DNA of 64,000 nucleotides, taken from the NCBI GenBank assembly GCA_038874075.1, contig JAVZDD010000001.1:62001-126000 (forward strand), in the 5' to 3' direction. Below are positions 52,619 through 60,098 of the stretch, piece after piece. The stretch is from Jingweiarchaeum tengchongense (GTDB lineage: Archaea > Nanobdellota > Nanobdellia > Jingweiarchaeales > Jingweiarchaeaceae). Each line of letters begins with the position of its first letter. Position 1 is the first letter of the stretch. The position numbers and the translations under genes are program-made. The notes under the pieces were generated by a model. The model was not told the DNA's origin. It did no database searches and worked only from the letters and a program-made list of their open reading frames with translations.

Positions 52619-53275
52619 ATGATAAAGGAAGGAGATTTTGTTAATCTGGATTATGTTGGAAAAGTAAAGGAAAGTGGAGAAGTTTTTGATGTAACTAGTG
52701 AAGAATTCGCAAAGAAGTTTAATGTTTTTGATGAAAAAATAAAATATCATCCTGTCACGATTATCGTGGGTGAGAAGTTCTTAATAAAGGGTGTTGAGGA
52801 TTCTTTAATAGGAAAAAATGAAGGAGACAGTTACAGCATTGAAATAAAGAGTGTGGATGCATTTGGTGAAAGAAATCCTGAATTAATAAAATTAATACCA
52901 ACAAGGTATTTCAACAAAGAAGAGATAACGCCTTATCCTGGATTGAGAGTAAACATTGATGGTTTGATCGGAACAATAAGGAGCGTAAGTGGTGGGAGGG
53001 TAATTGTTGATTTCAATCATCCACTAGCTGGAAAAGATGTGGAGTATGAAATAAAAGTCAATAGAATTTTAAAGGATGACAAAGAAAAAGTGTTATCCTT
53101 GGTCTCTTTTTTTACTGGAATGAGCGAAAATGAATGTGGAATAGAAATAAGTGAAAAAGTAGTAAAGATAAAGATAAAGGAGAAAGAGATACCAAAGGAA
53201 GTTAAAAAGCGAATTTCAGAATTAATAAAGAAACACATCAAATTAGAAAAAGTTGAATTTGTTGAGGAATATTAG
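52619..53275 (+). CDS. FKBP-type peptidyl-prolyl cis-trans isomerase (SlyD-like)
   Basis: A 218-aa protein. The N-terminal FKBP domain (GDFVNLDYVGKVKESGEVFDVT) is interrupted by an IF-like insert as in SlyD and archaeal long FKBPs and resumes at RVIVDFNHPLAGKDVEYEIKV. A C-terminal domain of about 65 residues (EKVLSLVSFFTGMSENEC to the end) is typical of archaeal long FKBPs. Cytoplasmic proline isomerase and chaperone. Sits between albA and ftsZ. Confidence 0.92.
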   Translation: MIKEGDFVNLDYVGKVKESGEVFDVTSEEFAKKFNVFDEKIKYHPVTIIVGEKFLIKGVEDSLIGKNEGDSYSIEIKSVDAFGERNPELIKLIPTRYFNKEEITPYPGLRVNIDGLIGTIRSVSGGRVIVDFNHPLAGKDVEYEIKVNRILKDDKEKVLSLVSFFTGMSENECGIEISEKVVKIKIKEKEIPKEVKKRISELIKKHIKLEKVEFVEEY

Positions 53276-53284
53276 CATAAAGAA

Positions 53285-53319
53285 TTTAAATATACTGAAT
53301 TTTAATTTAAAATAGGTGA
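53285..53319 (+). promoter_or_regulatory. ftsZ promoter and ribosome binding site
   Basis: TATA-like TTTAAATA (53285-53292) lies 26 nt before an expected start near 53314, with GGTGA (53315-53319) 5 nt before the ATG. The leader would be only about 10 nt. Confidence 0.45.
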
Positions 53320-53324
53320 AATAA

Positions 53325-54458
53325 ATGGCAATTAAGGAAAGAATTGAAATTAGTGAAGTTCCTGGCATCTCAATTTCTGGCATAAAAGCATTCAAGCCAG
53401 AAGTATCAAAAACAAAGGAACTTGATGTTGAATTGGAGGAGATGATTTCAAAGAGGAAAACATCTATAAAAGTTTGCGGTGTTGGTGGTGCTGGCAATAA
53501 CACAATCACAAGAATGAGTGAAGTTGGAATAAAGGGAGCTGAGCTGATCGCAATAAATACAGATGCGCAAGACCTACTCTGCACAATCGCAGACAAAAAA
53601 TTGCTCATAGGAAAAGATTTGACTGCTGGTCTCGGAGCGGGCGCTGATCCTGCAATTGGTAGAGAGGCTGCAAAAGAGAGTGAGCAAGAGATAAAGAAAC
53701 TTTTGCAAGGTGGGGACATGGTATTTGTAACGTGCGGGCTTGGTGGTGGCACAGGAACGGGCGCTGCTCCAGTCGTAGCTGAAGTTGCAAAGAAACTTGG
53801 GGCATTGACTGTTGCTGTTGTCACGCTACCATTCTCAGTTGAAGGAAAAGTTAGGATGCAGAATGCAATGGAGGGATTGGAATATTTGCAGGGGGTTGTT
53901 GACACATTGATTGTGATACCGAATGACAAGTTATTGGAAATCTGTCCTGATCTTCCATTGAGCACGGCATTTAAAGTGGCTGATGAGATATTGACAAATG
54001 CAGTTAAAGGAGTTACGGAGCTTGTAACGAAACCAGGATTAATAAATGTTGATTTCGCAGATATAAGGACAATAATGAGAGAAGGTGGAATTGCAATGAT
54101 AGGTGTTGGTGAAAGTGATACAGAAAACAGGGCAGTAGAATCTGTCGAGAAGGCAATAAATAATCCATTATTGGACGTTGATATTTCGGGTGCTAAAGGA
54201 GCATTGGTTCATGTGATAGGTGGACCATCGATGACATTGGATGAGGCCAAAACTGTTGTTGAAGTCGTTAGCAAAAGATTGAGCGAGGACGCAAAGGTGA
54301 TATGGGGTGCACAGATATCAAATGACATGCATGACACAATCAGAACGATGTTAATTGTGACGGGTGTGAGATCGCCACAGATTTTTGGAAGGGACAAGAC
54401 AATCATGGAGCAAAGGAAAAAAACAATAGAAAGTGAACTGGGTATCAAATTCATGTGA
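53325..54458 (+). CDS. ftsZ: Cell division GTPase FtsZ
   Basis: The 377-aa tubulin-like GTPase forms the division ring. Seen: [15 protein letters not shown], the GTP-binding signature [17 protein letters not shown] (about residues 139-155) and T7 loop [11 protein letters not shown] needed for GTP hydrolysis. A 45-residue N-terminal extension precedes the core, as in archaeal FtsZ1/FtsZ2. The C-terminal tail is short ([12 protein letters not shown]). It overlaps the secE start, so division and secretion/translation genes are cotranscribed, a usual archaeal order. Confidence 0.95.
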   Translation: MAIKERIEISEVPGISISGIKAFKPEVSKTKELDVELEEMISKRKTSIKVCGVGGAGNNTITRMSEVGIKGAELIAINTDAQDLLCTIADKKLLIGKDLTAGLGAGADPAIGREAAKESEQEIKKLLQGGDMVFVTCGLGGGTGTGAAPVVAEVAKKLGALTVAVVTLPFSVEGKVRMQNAMEGLEYLQGVVDTLIVIPNDKLLEICPDLPLSTAFKVADEILTNAVKGVTELVTKPGLINVDFADIRTIMREGGIAMIGVGESDTENRAVESVEKAINNPLLDVDISGAKGALVHVIGGPSMTLDEAKTVVEVVSKRLSEDAKVIWGAQISNDMHDTIRTMLIVTGVRSPQIFGRDKTIMEQRKKTIESELGIKFM

Positions 54459-54655
54459 ATAAAATGAGATTCTCAGAAATAATACCAAGAATAAGAAGTA
54501 CGATTGAAGAATATATTAGGATCTTAAAGATTGCTGAGAAACCAAGTAAGAGTGAGTTGTATGAAACATTAAAAATATGTGGGATTGCATTGTTAATAAT
54601 TGGTGTTGTTGGTTTTTTAATCCAAGTGGTATTTAGAGTAATTAGGGGTATATAA
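54455..54655 (+). CDS. secE: Preprotein translocase subunit SecE (Sec61 gamma)
   Basis: A 63-66-aa protein with an amphipathic N-terminal helix ([22 protein letters not shown]) and a single C-terminal membrane helix ([19 protein letters not shown]), the standard SecE/Sec61-gamma layout for the SecYEG channel. GTG 54455 overlaps the ftsZ stop; ATG 54464 gives a 63-aa form and is equally plausible. Located just before spt5, the conserved archaeal order. Confidence 0.92.
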   Translation: MNKMRFSEIIPRIRSTIEEYIRILKIAEKPSKSELYETLKICGIALLIIGVVGFLIQVVFRVIRGI

Positions 54656-54656
54656 A

Positions 54657-55124
54657 ATGGAAGAACCAAAAATATTTATTGTGAAGACAACTGCTGGAAG
54701 GGAAAGACAAGTAATAGATAAGTTAATTTCTGTGATTAAGAGAAAAAACCTATCTATCTTTTCAATACTTTCACCACATGGTGTGAGTGGTTACATATTT
54801 CTAGAAGCGGTAAGTAGAGACGAAGTAAATACTGCGGTGTATGGAATTCAGCACATAAAAGGTGTGATCTCAAGTAATGTTGAGTATAAAGAAATCGAGC
54901 ACTTTTTAGTACCAAGTTCCACGCAAATCACAATAAAGGAAAACGATATCGTTGAAATAATTAGTGGTCCATTCAGGGGAGAGAAAGCAAAGGTCACAAG
55001 AATAAGTAAGACGAAAGAAGAAGTTGTTGTTGAACTTTTGGAAGCAGCTGTTCCAATTCCGGTTACTGTAAAGTTGGATGCAGTTAAAGTGATAAGAAGA
55101 GAGGAAGAGGAGGTAAAGGAATGA
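54657..55124 (+). CDS. spt5: Transcription elongation factor Spt5 (NusG homolog)
   Basis: A 155-aa protein with an NGN domain (IFIVKTTAGRERQVIDKL, then HGVSGYIFLEA) and a C-terminal KOW domain (ENDIVEIISGPFRGEKAKVTR). It binds the RNA polymerase clamp with Spt4 to support elongation. Length and order match archaeal Spt5. It begins 1 base after secE and overlaps rpl11 by 4. Confidence 0.95.
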   Translation: MEEPKIFIVKTTAGRERQVIDKLISVIKRKNLSIFSILSPHGVSGYIFLEAVSRDEVNTAVYGIQHIKGVISSNVEYKEIEHFLVPSSTQITIKENDIVEIISGPFRGEKAKVTRISKTKEEVVVELLEAAVPIPVTVKLDAVKVIRREEEEVKE

Positions 55125-55588
55125 AAAAAGTAATAAATGTAATTGTTGATGGTGGAAAAGCAACGCCAGCTCCACCGCTCGGTCCAAGCATATCACCACT
55201 GGGTATCAATGTAATGGATGTGGTGAAAAAAATAAATGAGGCAACAAATAGTTTTTCTGGAATGAAGGTTCCTGTTAAGGTAATTGTTGAAACATCAACA
55301 AAGAATTTTGAAATAGAGGTTGGCGTCCCAGCAACTGCTGAATTACTAAAAAAAGAATTGAATGTTCAAAAAGGTGCTTCAAGCACGGGAAAGGAAAAAA
55401 TAGGTAATTTAAGTCTTGATCAAATAATAAAAATAGCGAAGATAAAGTTTCCAAACTTGAACTTAAAGAGTGCTTGCAAACAAGTGATCGGTAGCTGTGT
55501 CTCATTGGGAATCACCATCGATGGGAAGAATGCTAAAGAGTTGATAAAAGAGATAAATGATGGAAAATATGATAATAAACTAGGATGA
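55121..55588 (+). CDS. rpl11: Ribosomal protein L11 (uL11)
   Basis: The 155-aa large-subunit protein binds 23S rRNA at the GTPase centre. The N-terminal signature GGKATPAPPLGPSISPLGIN and the C-terminal rRNA-binding domain (ACKQVIGSCVSLGITIDG) are clear. It overlaps spt5 and the next gene (uppS-like) by 4 bases each, forming one coupled string. Confidence 0.95.
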   Translation: MKKVINVIVDGGKATPAPPLGPSISPLGINVMDVVKKINEATNSFSGMKVPVKVIVETSTKNFEIEVGVPATAELLKKELNVQKGASSTGKEKIGNLSLDQIIKIAKIKFPNLNLKSACKQVIGSCVSLGITIDGKNAKELIKEINDGKYDNKLG

Positions 55589-56328
55589 AAATGGATCAAT
55601 ATCAGCGTTTATTAAAAAAAATAAAGAATGGAAAAATACCTGAACACGTTGCAATAATAATGGATGGAAATCGGAGATGGGCAAAAGAGCACAACTTACC
55701 ACAAGAAATAGGGCACAGGAAGGGAAAGGACAATTTGGAAAACATTCTGCAGGCAGCATTTGATATTGGAATCCGAATACTCACGCTTTATTCCCTATCA
55801 CTGTATAACCTTTATAGAAGACCTAAGGAGGAGTTCAATTATCTGATGAAACTGTTCAAGGAAGGTTTTGAACAAATTGTGAATGATAAGAGGATAAAAG
55901 AGAATAAGGTAAGGATAAATGTCTTTGGAAAAATTGAACTGTTACCAGCAAATGTGAGAAAGGTAATAAAAAAAGCAGTCAGTAGAACAAAGAATTACAC
56001 GAACTATTTCTTGAATTTCTGCATTGCATATGATGGTAGGGAAGAAATTGTAAATGCAGTCGAGAAAATATGTAAGTTATACAAAGAAGGTAAAATAAAG
56101 TACATTGATGAAGACTTAATAAAATCAGCGATTTACACTTGCGACTTTCCTGCTCCTGATTTAATCATCAGAACTGGAAAGGAAAAGAGATTGAGTGGGT
56201 TTCTTTTATGGGACTCAAGTTATAGTGAAATTTTTTTCTCGAATAAATATTGGCCAGATTTCAAAAAAGAAGATTTCGCAAGAGCAATTTTAGATTTTCA
56301 AAAAAGGGAGAGAAGATTTGGAAAATAA
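55585..56328 (+). CDS. uppS: cis-Prenyltransferase (undecaprenyl/polyprenyl diphosphate synthase family)
   Basis: A 247-aa enzyme that elongates isoprenyl diphosphate in cis, making the lipid carrier for glycan transfer. Visible: HVAIIMDGNRRWA (catalytic Asp), GHRKGKDNL, LTLYSLSLYNLYRRP, and PDLIIRTGKEKRLSGFLLWD. The last motifs differ slightly from the bacterial form (SxENWxRP; RTSGE). In archaea the product is usually a dolichol-type carrier for N-glycosylation, fitting the many sequons in the surface proteins. It lies between two ribosomal protein genes and overlaps both neighbouring genes. Confidence 0.92.
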   Translation: MKMDQYQRLLKKIKNGKIPEHVAIIMDGNRRWAKEHNLPQEIGHRKGKDNLENILQAAFDIGIRILTLYSLSLYNLYRRPKEEFNYLMKLFKEGFEQIVNDKRIKENKVRINVFGKIELLPANVRKVIKKAVSRTKNYTNYFLNFCIAYDGREEIVNAVEKICKLYKEGKIKYIDEDLIKSAIYTCDFPAPDLIIRTGKEKRLSGFLLWDSSYSEIFFSNKYWPDFKKEDFARAILDFQKRERRFGK

Positions 56329-57457
56329 AGTAATAATCGTTGGTGCTGGAATAATTGGCAATTTTCTTGCTTATGAACTTTCTAAAAATGGGATAGAATG
56401 TCTAGTGATTGAAAAGAAAAGTAAATTTGGAAAGGAAGCTTGTACTTCTCTGGTATCAAAGAGGATCTTTGATTTTGCTCCAAAAAAATTTATCATAAAC
56501 AAAATAGATGGTGCTAGAATTTTTTTTCATGATAAACAACTTGAAGTAATTGCAAATGAAAAGGCCTATGTAATTGACAGGAAAGCACTTGAGGAGTTCT
56601 ATGCTAAAAATGCTGAACTGGCATGTTATAAAATGAATGAGAAATTCAAGGATTTTTATTATTGCATGGATGGGATAAATGCAATTACTGAAAGAAAAAG
56701 ATATTTCACAAATTTATTGGTCGGTTGTGATGGTGCAGCATCAATTATTTCAAGAAAGATTGGGAATAAATGGAATTTTATCACTGGAATACAGACAAGG
56801 GCGAAAATAAAGAGAGATAAGGATTTTGTCGAGATATATTTTGGTGAATTTTCGAAGGATTTTTTTGCTTGGGTTGTACCAGAGAATGATGAGATTGCTA
56901 GGATTGGATTGGCCTCTTCATCGAATGTTTATGATTATTTTAAAAAATTCTTAAAATTTTTGGATGTGAAGGAAGGAAAGGTGGATGTGGGTTTAATTCC
57001 AATCTCTTTACCAAAAAAAACATGCAGTAAAAATTTAATTATTGTGGGAGATGCTGCGTCACAAGTTAAAGCAAGTACTGGTGGTGGGATAATAACAGGA
57101 ATGCACTGCGCGAAACATGCGATCAATGCGATAAAAAATGCACTCAAAGAAAAAGATTTCTCAGAAGAATTCTTTGTAAATGAATATGAAACTAAATGGA
57201 AATCAGAATTAATGTGGAATTTTAAGACATGTTACTTCATTAGAAAAACACTTGAGAATTTTTCAGACAAAGATTACCAAAGACTTTACGAGTTTTTAAG
57301 TAAAAAAGAGATAATGAATAAAGTAAGAGTTGGGGCTGATATGGATTTTTATTCAAATTTTGTTTTTAGCTTATTTTCCACAGAACTGCTGATTTTTATC
57401 TTAAAACAATTAATGCACAATCCAAAAATTATAAAAAATATTTCAATATTAATCTAA
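56318..57457 (+). CDS. Geranylgeranyl-reductase-family FAD-dependent oxidoreductase
   Basis: A 379-aa flavoprotein. It opens with the FAD dinucleotide motif VIIVGAGIIGNFLAYELSK and later has VGCDGAAS and the DAASQVKASTGGGIITGM motif typical of geranylgeranyl reductases that saturate archaeal lipid chains. The start is TTG 56318, overlapping the uppS-like gene by 11 bases. The neighbouring prenyltransferase supports a role in isoprenoid or dolichol-chain reduction; whether it acts on core lipids or the carrier is undetermined. Confidence 0.8.
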   Translation: MENKVIIVGAGIIGNFLAYELSKNGIECLVIEKKSKFGKEACTSLVSKRIFDFAPKKFIINKIDGARIFFHDKQLEVIANEKAYVIDRKALEEFYAKNAELACYKMNEKFKDFYYCMDGINAITERKRYFTNLLVGCDGAASIISRKIGNKWNFITGIQTRAKIKRDKDFVEIYFGEFSKDFFAWVVPENDEIARIGLASSSNVYDYFKKFLKFLDVKEGKVDVGLIPISLPKKTCSKNLIIVGDAASQVKASTGGGIITGMHCAKHAINAIKNALKEKDFSEEFFVNEYETKWKSELMWNFKTCYFIRKTLENFSDKDYQRLYEFLSKKEIMNKVRVGADMDFYSNFVFSLFSTELLIFILKQLMHNPKIIKNISILI

Positions 57458-57464
57458 TTCTAAA

Positions 57465-58106
57465 ATGAAATATAAGCTAATCATATTTGATCTTGATGGT
57501 ACGCTTTATCGCATACCTAAGGAGATAAGTGAAAGGTTTGAGGATAATATTATTGATTTCTATGCTGAAAATTTTTGCGTGAGTAGGGAAGATGCAAGAA
57601 AAATAAGGAAAAAATTGAAGAAAAAATATGGTACAAGTGCGTACGTTTTTAAGGCATTGGGGATGGAAAATGATTTCTATTTAAGCGTTTTTGGCGGAAT
57701 TGACCCATCCACTTATATCAAAAAAGATGAAAAATTGGTAGAAATACTCAATGAAATAAAATTGAAAAAAGTAATTTTAACGAATTCTCCAAAATTTTTT
57801 GCATTGAAAGTTTTGAATGCGATTGGAATCGACGCAGATACATTTGATTTAATTGTGACCGCAGATAATTGTGAGAAAATAAAACCAGATAGGGAAGCGT
57901 TTTTGAACATCACAAAAAAATTCAATATATCACCTTTGGAAACGATTGTTGTTGGAGATGAGGCTGAAAAGGATTTAAAGATGGCGCACGAGCTTGGTAT
58001 GAAAACGGTATTGGTTGGAAGGAAAAAGGCACCTTACATTGATTTTAACATAAGTTCTATACACCAAATAAGAAGTGTATTGGAACATATAACAAAAAGT
58101 TTATAA
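57465..58106 (+). CDS. HAD-superfamily hydrolase (phosphatase-like)
   Basis: A 213-aa HAD protein. Motif I is LIIFDLDGTLYR (nucleophile Asp9, general acid Asp11), motif II is VILTNS, motif III Lys in CEKIKPDREAF, and motif IV is VVVGDEAEKDLKMA. The helical cap between motifs I and II resembles pyrimidine-5'-nucleotidase or beta-phosphoglucomutase types. Substrate unknown. Third of three non-ribosomal genes between rpl11 and rpl1. Confidence 0.85.
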   Translation: MKYKLIIFDLDGTLYRIPKEISERFEDNIIDFYAENFCVSREDARKIRKKLKKKYGTSAYVFKALGMENDFYLSVFGGIDPSTYIKKDEKLVEILNEIKLKKVILTNSPKFFALKVLNAIGIDADTFDLIVTADNCEKIKPDREAFLNITKKFNISPLETIVVGDEAEKDLKMAHELGMKTVLVGRKKAPYIDFNISSIHQIRSVLEHITKSL

Positions 58107-58109
58107 ATA
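58100..58109 (+). promoter_or_regulatory. rpl1 promoter (TATA box)
   Basis: TTTATAAATA is centred about 26 nt before an expected start near 58130, just upstream of the leader hairpin and about 62 nt before the rpl1 ATG. It separates the L1-L10-P1 unit from the upstream string. Confidence 0.5.
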
Positions 58110-58136
58110 CTTAAATTTTAAATTGCAAAGTTTAAG

Positions 58137-58161
58137 CCCGAGCACTGCTTAGGCAGGAGGG
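58137..58161 (+). promoter_or_regulatory. Candidate L1-binding hairpin in the rpl1 leader
   Basis: The leader reads CCC-GAGCA-CTGC-TTAG-GCAG-GA-GGG: a 4-bp stem, an asymmetric internal loop (GAGCA/GA) and an outer CCC/GGG stem. The right strand contains the rpl1 Shine-Dalgarno sequence (GGAGGG), so folding or L1 binding would hide it. Ribosomal protein L1 is a known translational autoregulator in archaea and bacteria, binding a helix with an asymmetric loop. That this hairpin is the site is inference. Confidence 0.45.
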
Positions 58162-58165
58162 AAAA

Positions 58166-58822
58166 ATGAAGCTCGAAGATGTTCTCAAATCAATAAAAGA
58201 AGCTAGGAGTAAGGCGAAGAAGAGAAACTTTGTACAGAGCTTTGATTTGATTATTTCTTTGAAGGAAGTAAATCTAAAAAAACCAGAAGAACAAATTGAC
58301 ATGGCATTGAATTTACCATTTGGCAAGGGGAAAAAACCAAAGATAGCATGTTTCGCTGGAAAAGAGTTGGAAGTACAGGCAAAGCAATTTTGTGATCTTG
58401 TAATCACAAGGGATGATATTTTAAAATATGTGGGTAAAAATAGAGAAATAAGAAAATTATGTAATGAATACGATTTTTTTATTGCACAAGTTAACATGAT
58501 GCCGCAAGTTGCACAAGTATTCGGTAAATTTTTAAGTACAAGGGGAAAAATGCCTGACCCTAAAATTGGACTCGTTGTACCTCCAAATGTCGATTTAAAA
58601 GAAGTTGTTGAGAAACTCCAGAATCTGGTTAAAATCCAAGCAAAAAAACAACCGGTTATAAGTTGTTGTATTGGAAATGAGAAAATGAGTGACGAAGAAA
58701 TAGCAAAGAATTTACTATTTGTTTATGATAATGTTAGAAAAAAATTACCTCGTGGTGAACATCAAATAAAGAGTGTGAGAATAAAGCTAACGATGGGTCC
58801 TCCGATAAAGATAGGTAAGTAA
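58166..58822 (+). CDS. rpl1: Ribosomal protein L1 (uL1)
   Basis: A 218-aa protein of the L1 stalk, which binds 23S rRNA. Recognised by FDLIISLKEVNLKKPEEQ, the LPFGKGKKPKIACF segment, LSTRGKMPDPKIGLVVPPN and the C-terminal KLTMGPPIKIG. It is first in the rpl1-rpl10-rpl12 unit, with a strong GGAGGG Shine-Dalgarno inside a leader hairpin, so it is probably autoregulated. Confidence 0.95.
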   Translation: MKLEDVLKSIKEARSKAKKRNFVQSFDLIISLKEVNLKKPEEQIDMALNLPFGKGKKPKIACFAGKELEVQAKQFCDLVITRDDILKYVGKNREIRKLCNEYDFFIAQVNMMPQVAQVFGKFLSTRGKMPDPKIGLVVPPNVDLKEVVEKLQNLVKIQAKKQPVISCCIGNEKMSDEEIAKNLLFVYDNVRKKLPRGEHQIKSVRIKLTMGPPIKIGK

Positions 58823-58823
58823 A

Positions 58824-59741
58824 ATGGAAAGGAAAAGCATTCAAGAAAAAAAGAAGAAAGTTGAGAAGCTTGTTGATTTAATTAAAGGATACAAGATAGT
58901 TGGTGTGATAGATATTGAAAATATAAAAGCAAGACAATTACAGAAAATAAGAAATGCACTTCCAAAGGATACAAAAATAAAGGTTGAGAAAAAGAAGATA
59001 ATTGAATTTGCGTTTGATGCATTAAAAGAGAAAGGACTAGATAAGTTAAAAGAGTACTTGAAAGGTATGCCTGCTTTAATTCTTTCAAATAGTGATCCTT
59101 TCTATGTGTCTAAAATGTTGGATAAAAACAAAGCTAGTGGATTTGCAAAACCTGGACAGATAGCTGAAGAGGATGTAATCATACCTGCTGGTCCAACAAA
59201 CTTTACTGCTGGTCCAATCATTGGTGAATTGGCACAAGTTGGTATAAGGGGAAAAGTCGAAGATGGTAAGATTGTGATTGTACAGGATACTTGTGTTGTT
59301 AAAAAAGGAGAAGAAATAAATAAAAAAGTTGCTGAGGTTTTAATGAAATTTGGGATAGAGCCAGTCAAAATTAGATTAAAGATGCTCGCTTGCTATGATA
59401 ACGGGAGAATATACAAGGCAGATGAATTGCATGTTAGTGAGGAAGAAGAAATAGAAAGAATTAAACAAGCACATTCATTCGCATTTAATTTATCAATAAA
59501 TTGTAAAATATTAACAAAAGAAACGAGAGAGATTTTATTGAGAAATGCGGCAATGGATGCAAGGAAACTTGCATTGGGTGCTTGTATCATTTCAAAAGAT
59601 ACGTATGAAGAAATAATATCATTAGCTTTCTCCCAGATGCTCATGTTGGCTTCAAAGATACATGTGATAAATAAGGAAGCTTTATCAGATGAATTAAATG
59701 AATTGGTTGTTGAGAAGGGATTTAAAGAAATTTTTGGATAG
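58824..59741 (+). CDS. rpl10: Ribosomal protein L10 (P0, uL10)
   Basis: A 305-aa stalk base protein. The N-terminal rRNA-binding domain ([21 protein letters not shown]), the archaeal/eukaryotic insertion domain ([29 protein letters not shown]) and helices that carry the P1 dimers are present. The usual acidic Gly-Leu-Phe tail of P0 is absent here: the protein ends EKGFKEIFG. It starts one base after rpl1. Confidence 0.93.
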   Translation: MERKSIQEKKKKVEKLVDLIKGYKIVGVIDIENIKARQLQKIRNALPKDTKIKVEKKKIIEFAFDALKEKGLDKLKEYLKGMPALILSNSDPFYVSKMLDKNKASGFAKPGQIAEEDVIIPAGPTNFTAGPIIGELAQVGIRGKVEDGKIVIVQDTCVVKKGEEINKKVAEVLMKFGIEPVKIRLKMLACYDNGRIYKADELHVSEEEEIERIKQAHSFAFNLSINCKILTKETREILLRNAAMDARKLALGACIISKDTYEEIISLAFSQMLMLASKIHVINKEALSDELNELVVEKGFKEIFG

Positions 59742-59751
59742 AGGTGAAAAA

Positions 59752-60030
59752 ATGGAATATGTATATGCAGCTTTATTATTGAACAAAGCTGGCCAACCAA
59801 TAACAGAAGAAAATGTGACGAAGGTATTACAAGCTGCTGGGGTACAAGTAAACGAGGCTAGGGTTAAGGCATTAGTTGCTGCGCTACAAGGTGTGAACAT
59901 CAACGAAATAATTTCACAAGCAGCACCAGTTGCAACTCCGACGCAAGCTGCACCAACTCCAAAGAAAGAGGAACCAAAGAAAGTCAGCGAGACAGAAGCA
60001 GCTGCTGGACTATCATCACTATTCGGATAA
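59752..60030 (+). CDS. rpl12: Ribosomal stalk protein P1 (L12, archaeal type)
   Basis: A 92-aa P1 protein: dimerising N-terminal domain ([20 protein letters not shown]), an Ala/Pro-rich hinge ([18 protein letters not shown]) and the factor-binding end ([10 protein letters not shown]). ATG 59752 is chosen since it follows GAGGTGA and gives the normal archaeal start; the longer frame from 59698 would read through the rpl10 end in another frame. Confidence 0.94.
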   Translation: MEYVYAALLLNKAGQPITEENVTKVLQAAGVQVNEARVKALVAALQGVNINEIISQAAPVATPTQAAPTPKKEEPKKVSETEAAAGLSSLFG

Positions 60031-60098
60031 AAGTTATGGTTGGTAGCGATATGGTGTTATGAAAAAGATTTTTATATTAAATTTTTATTTAATGAAGC

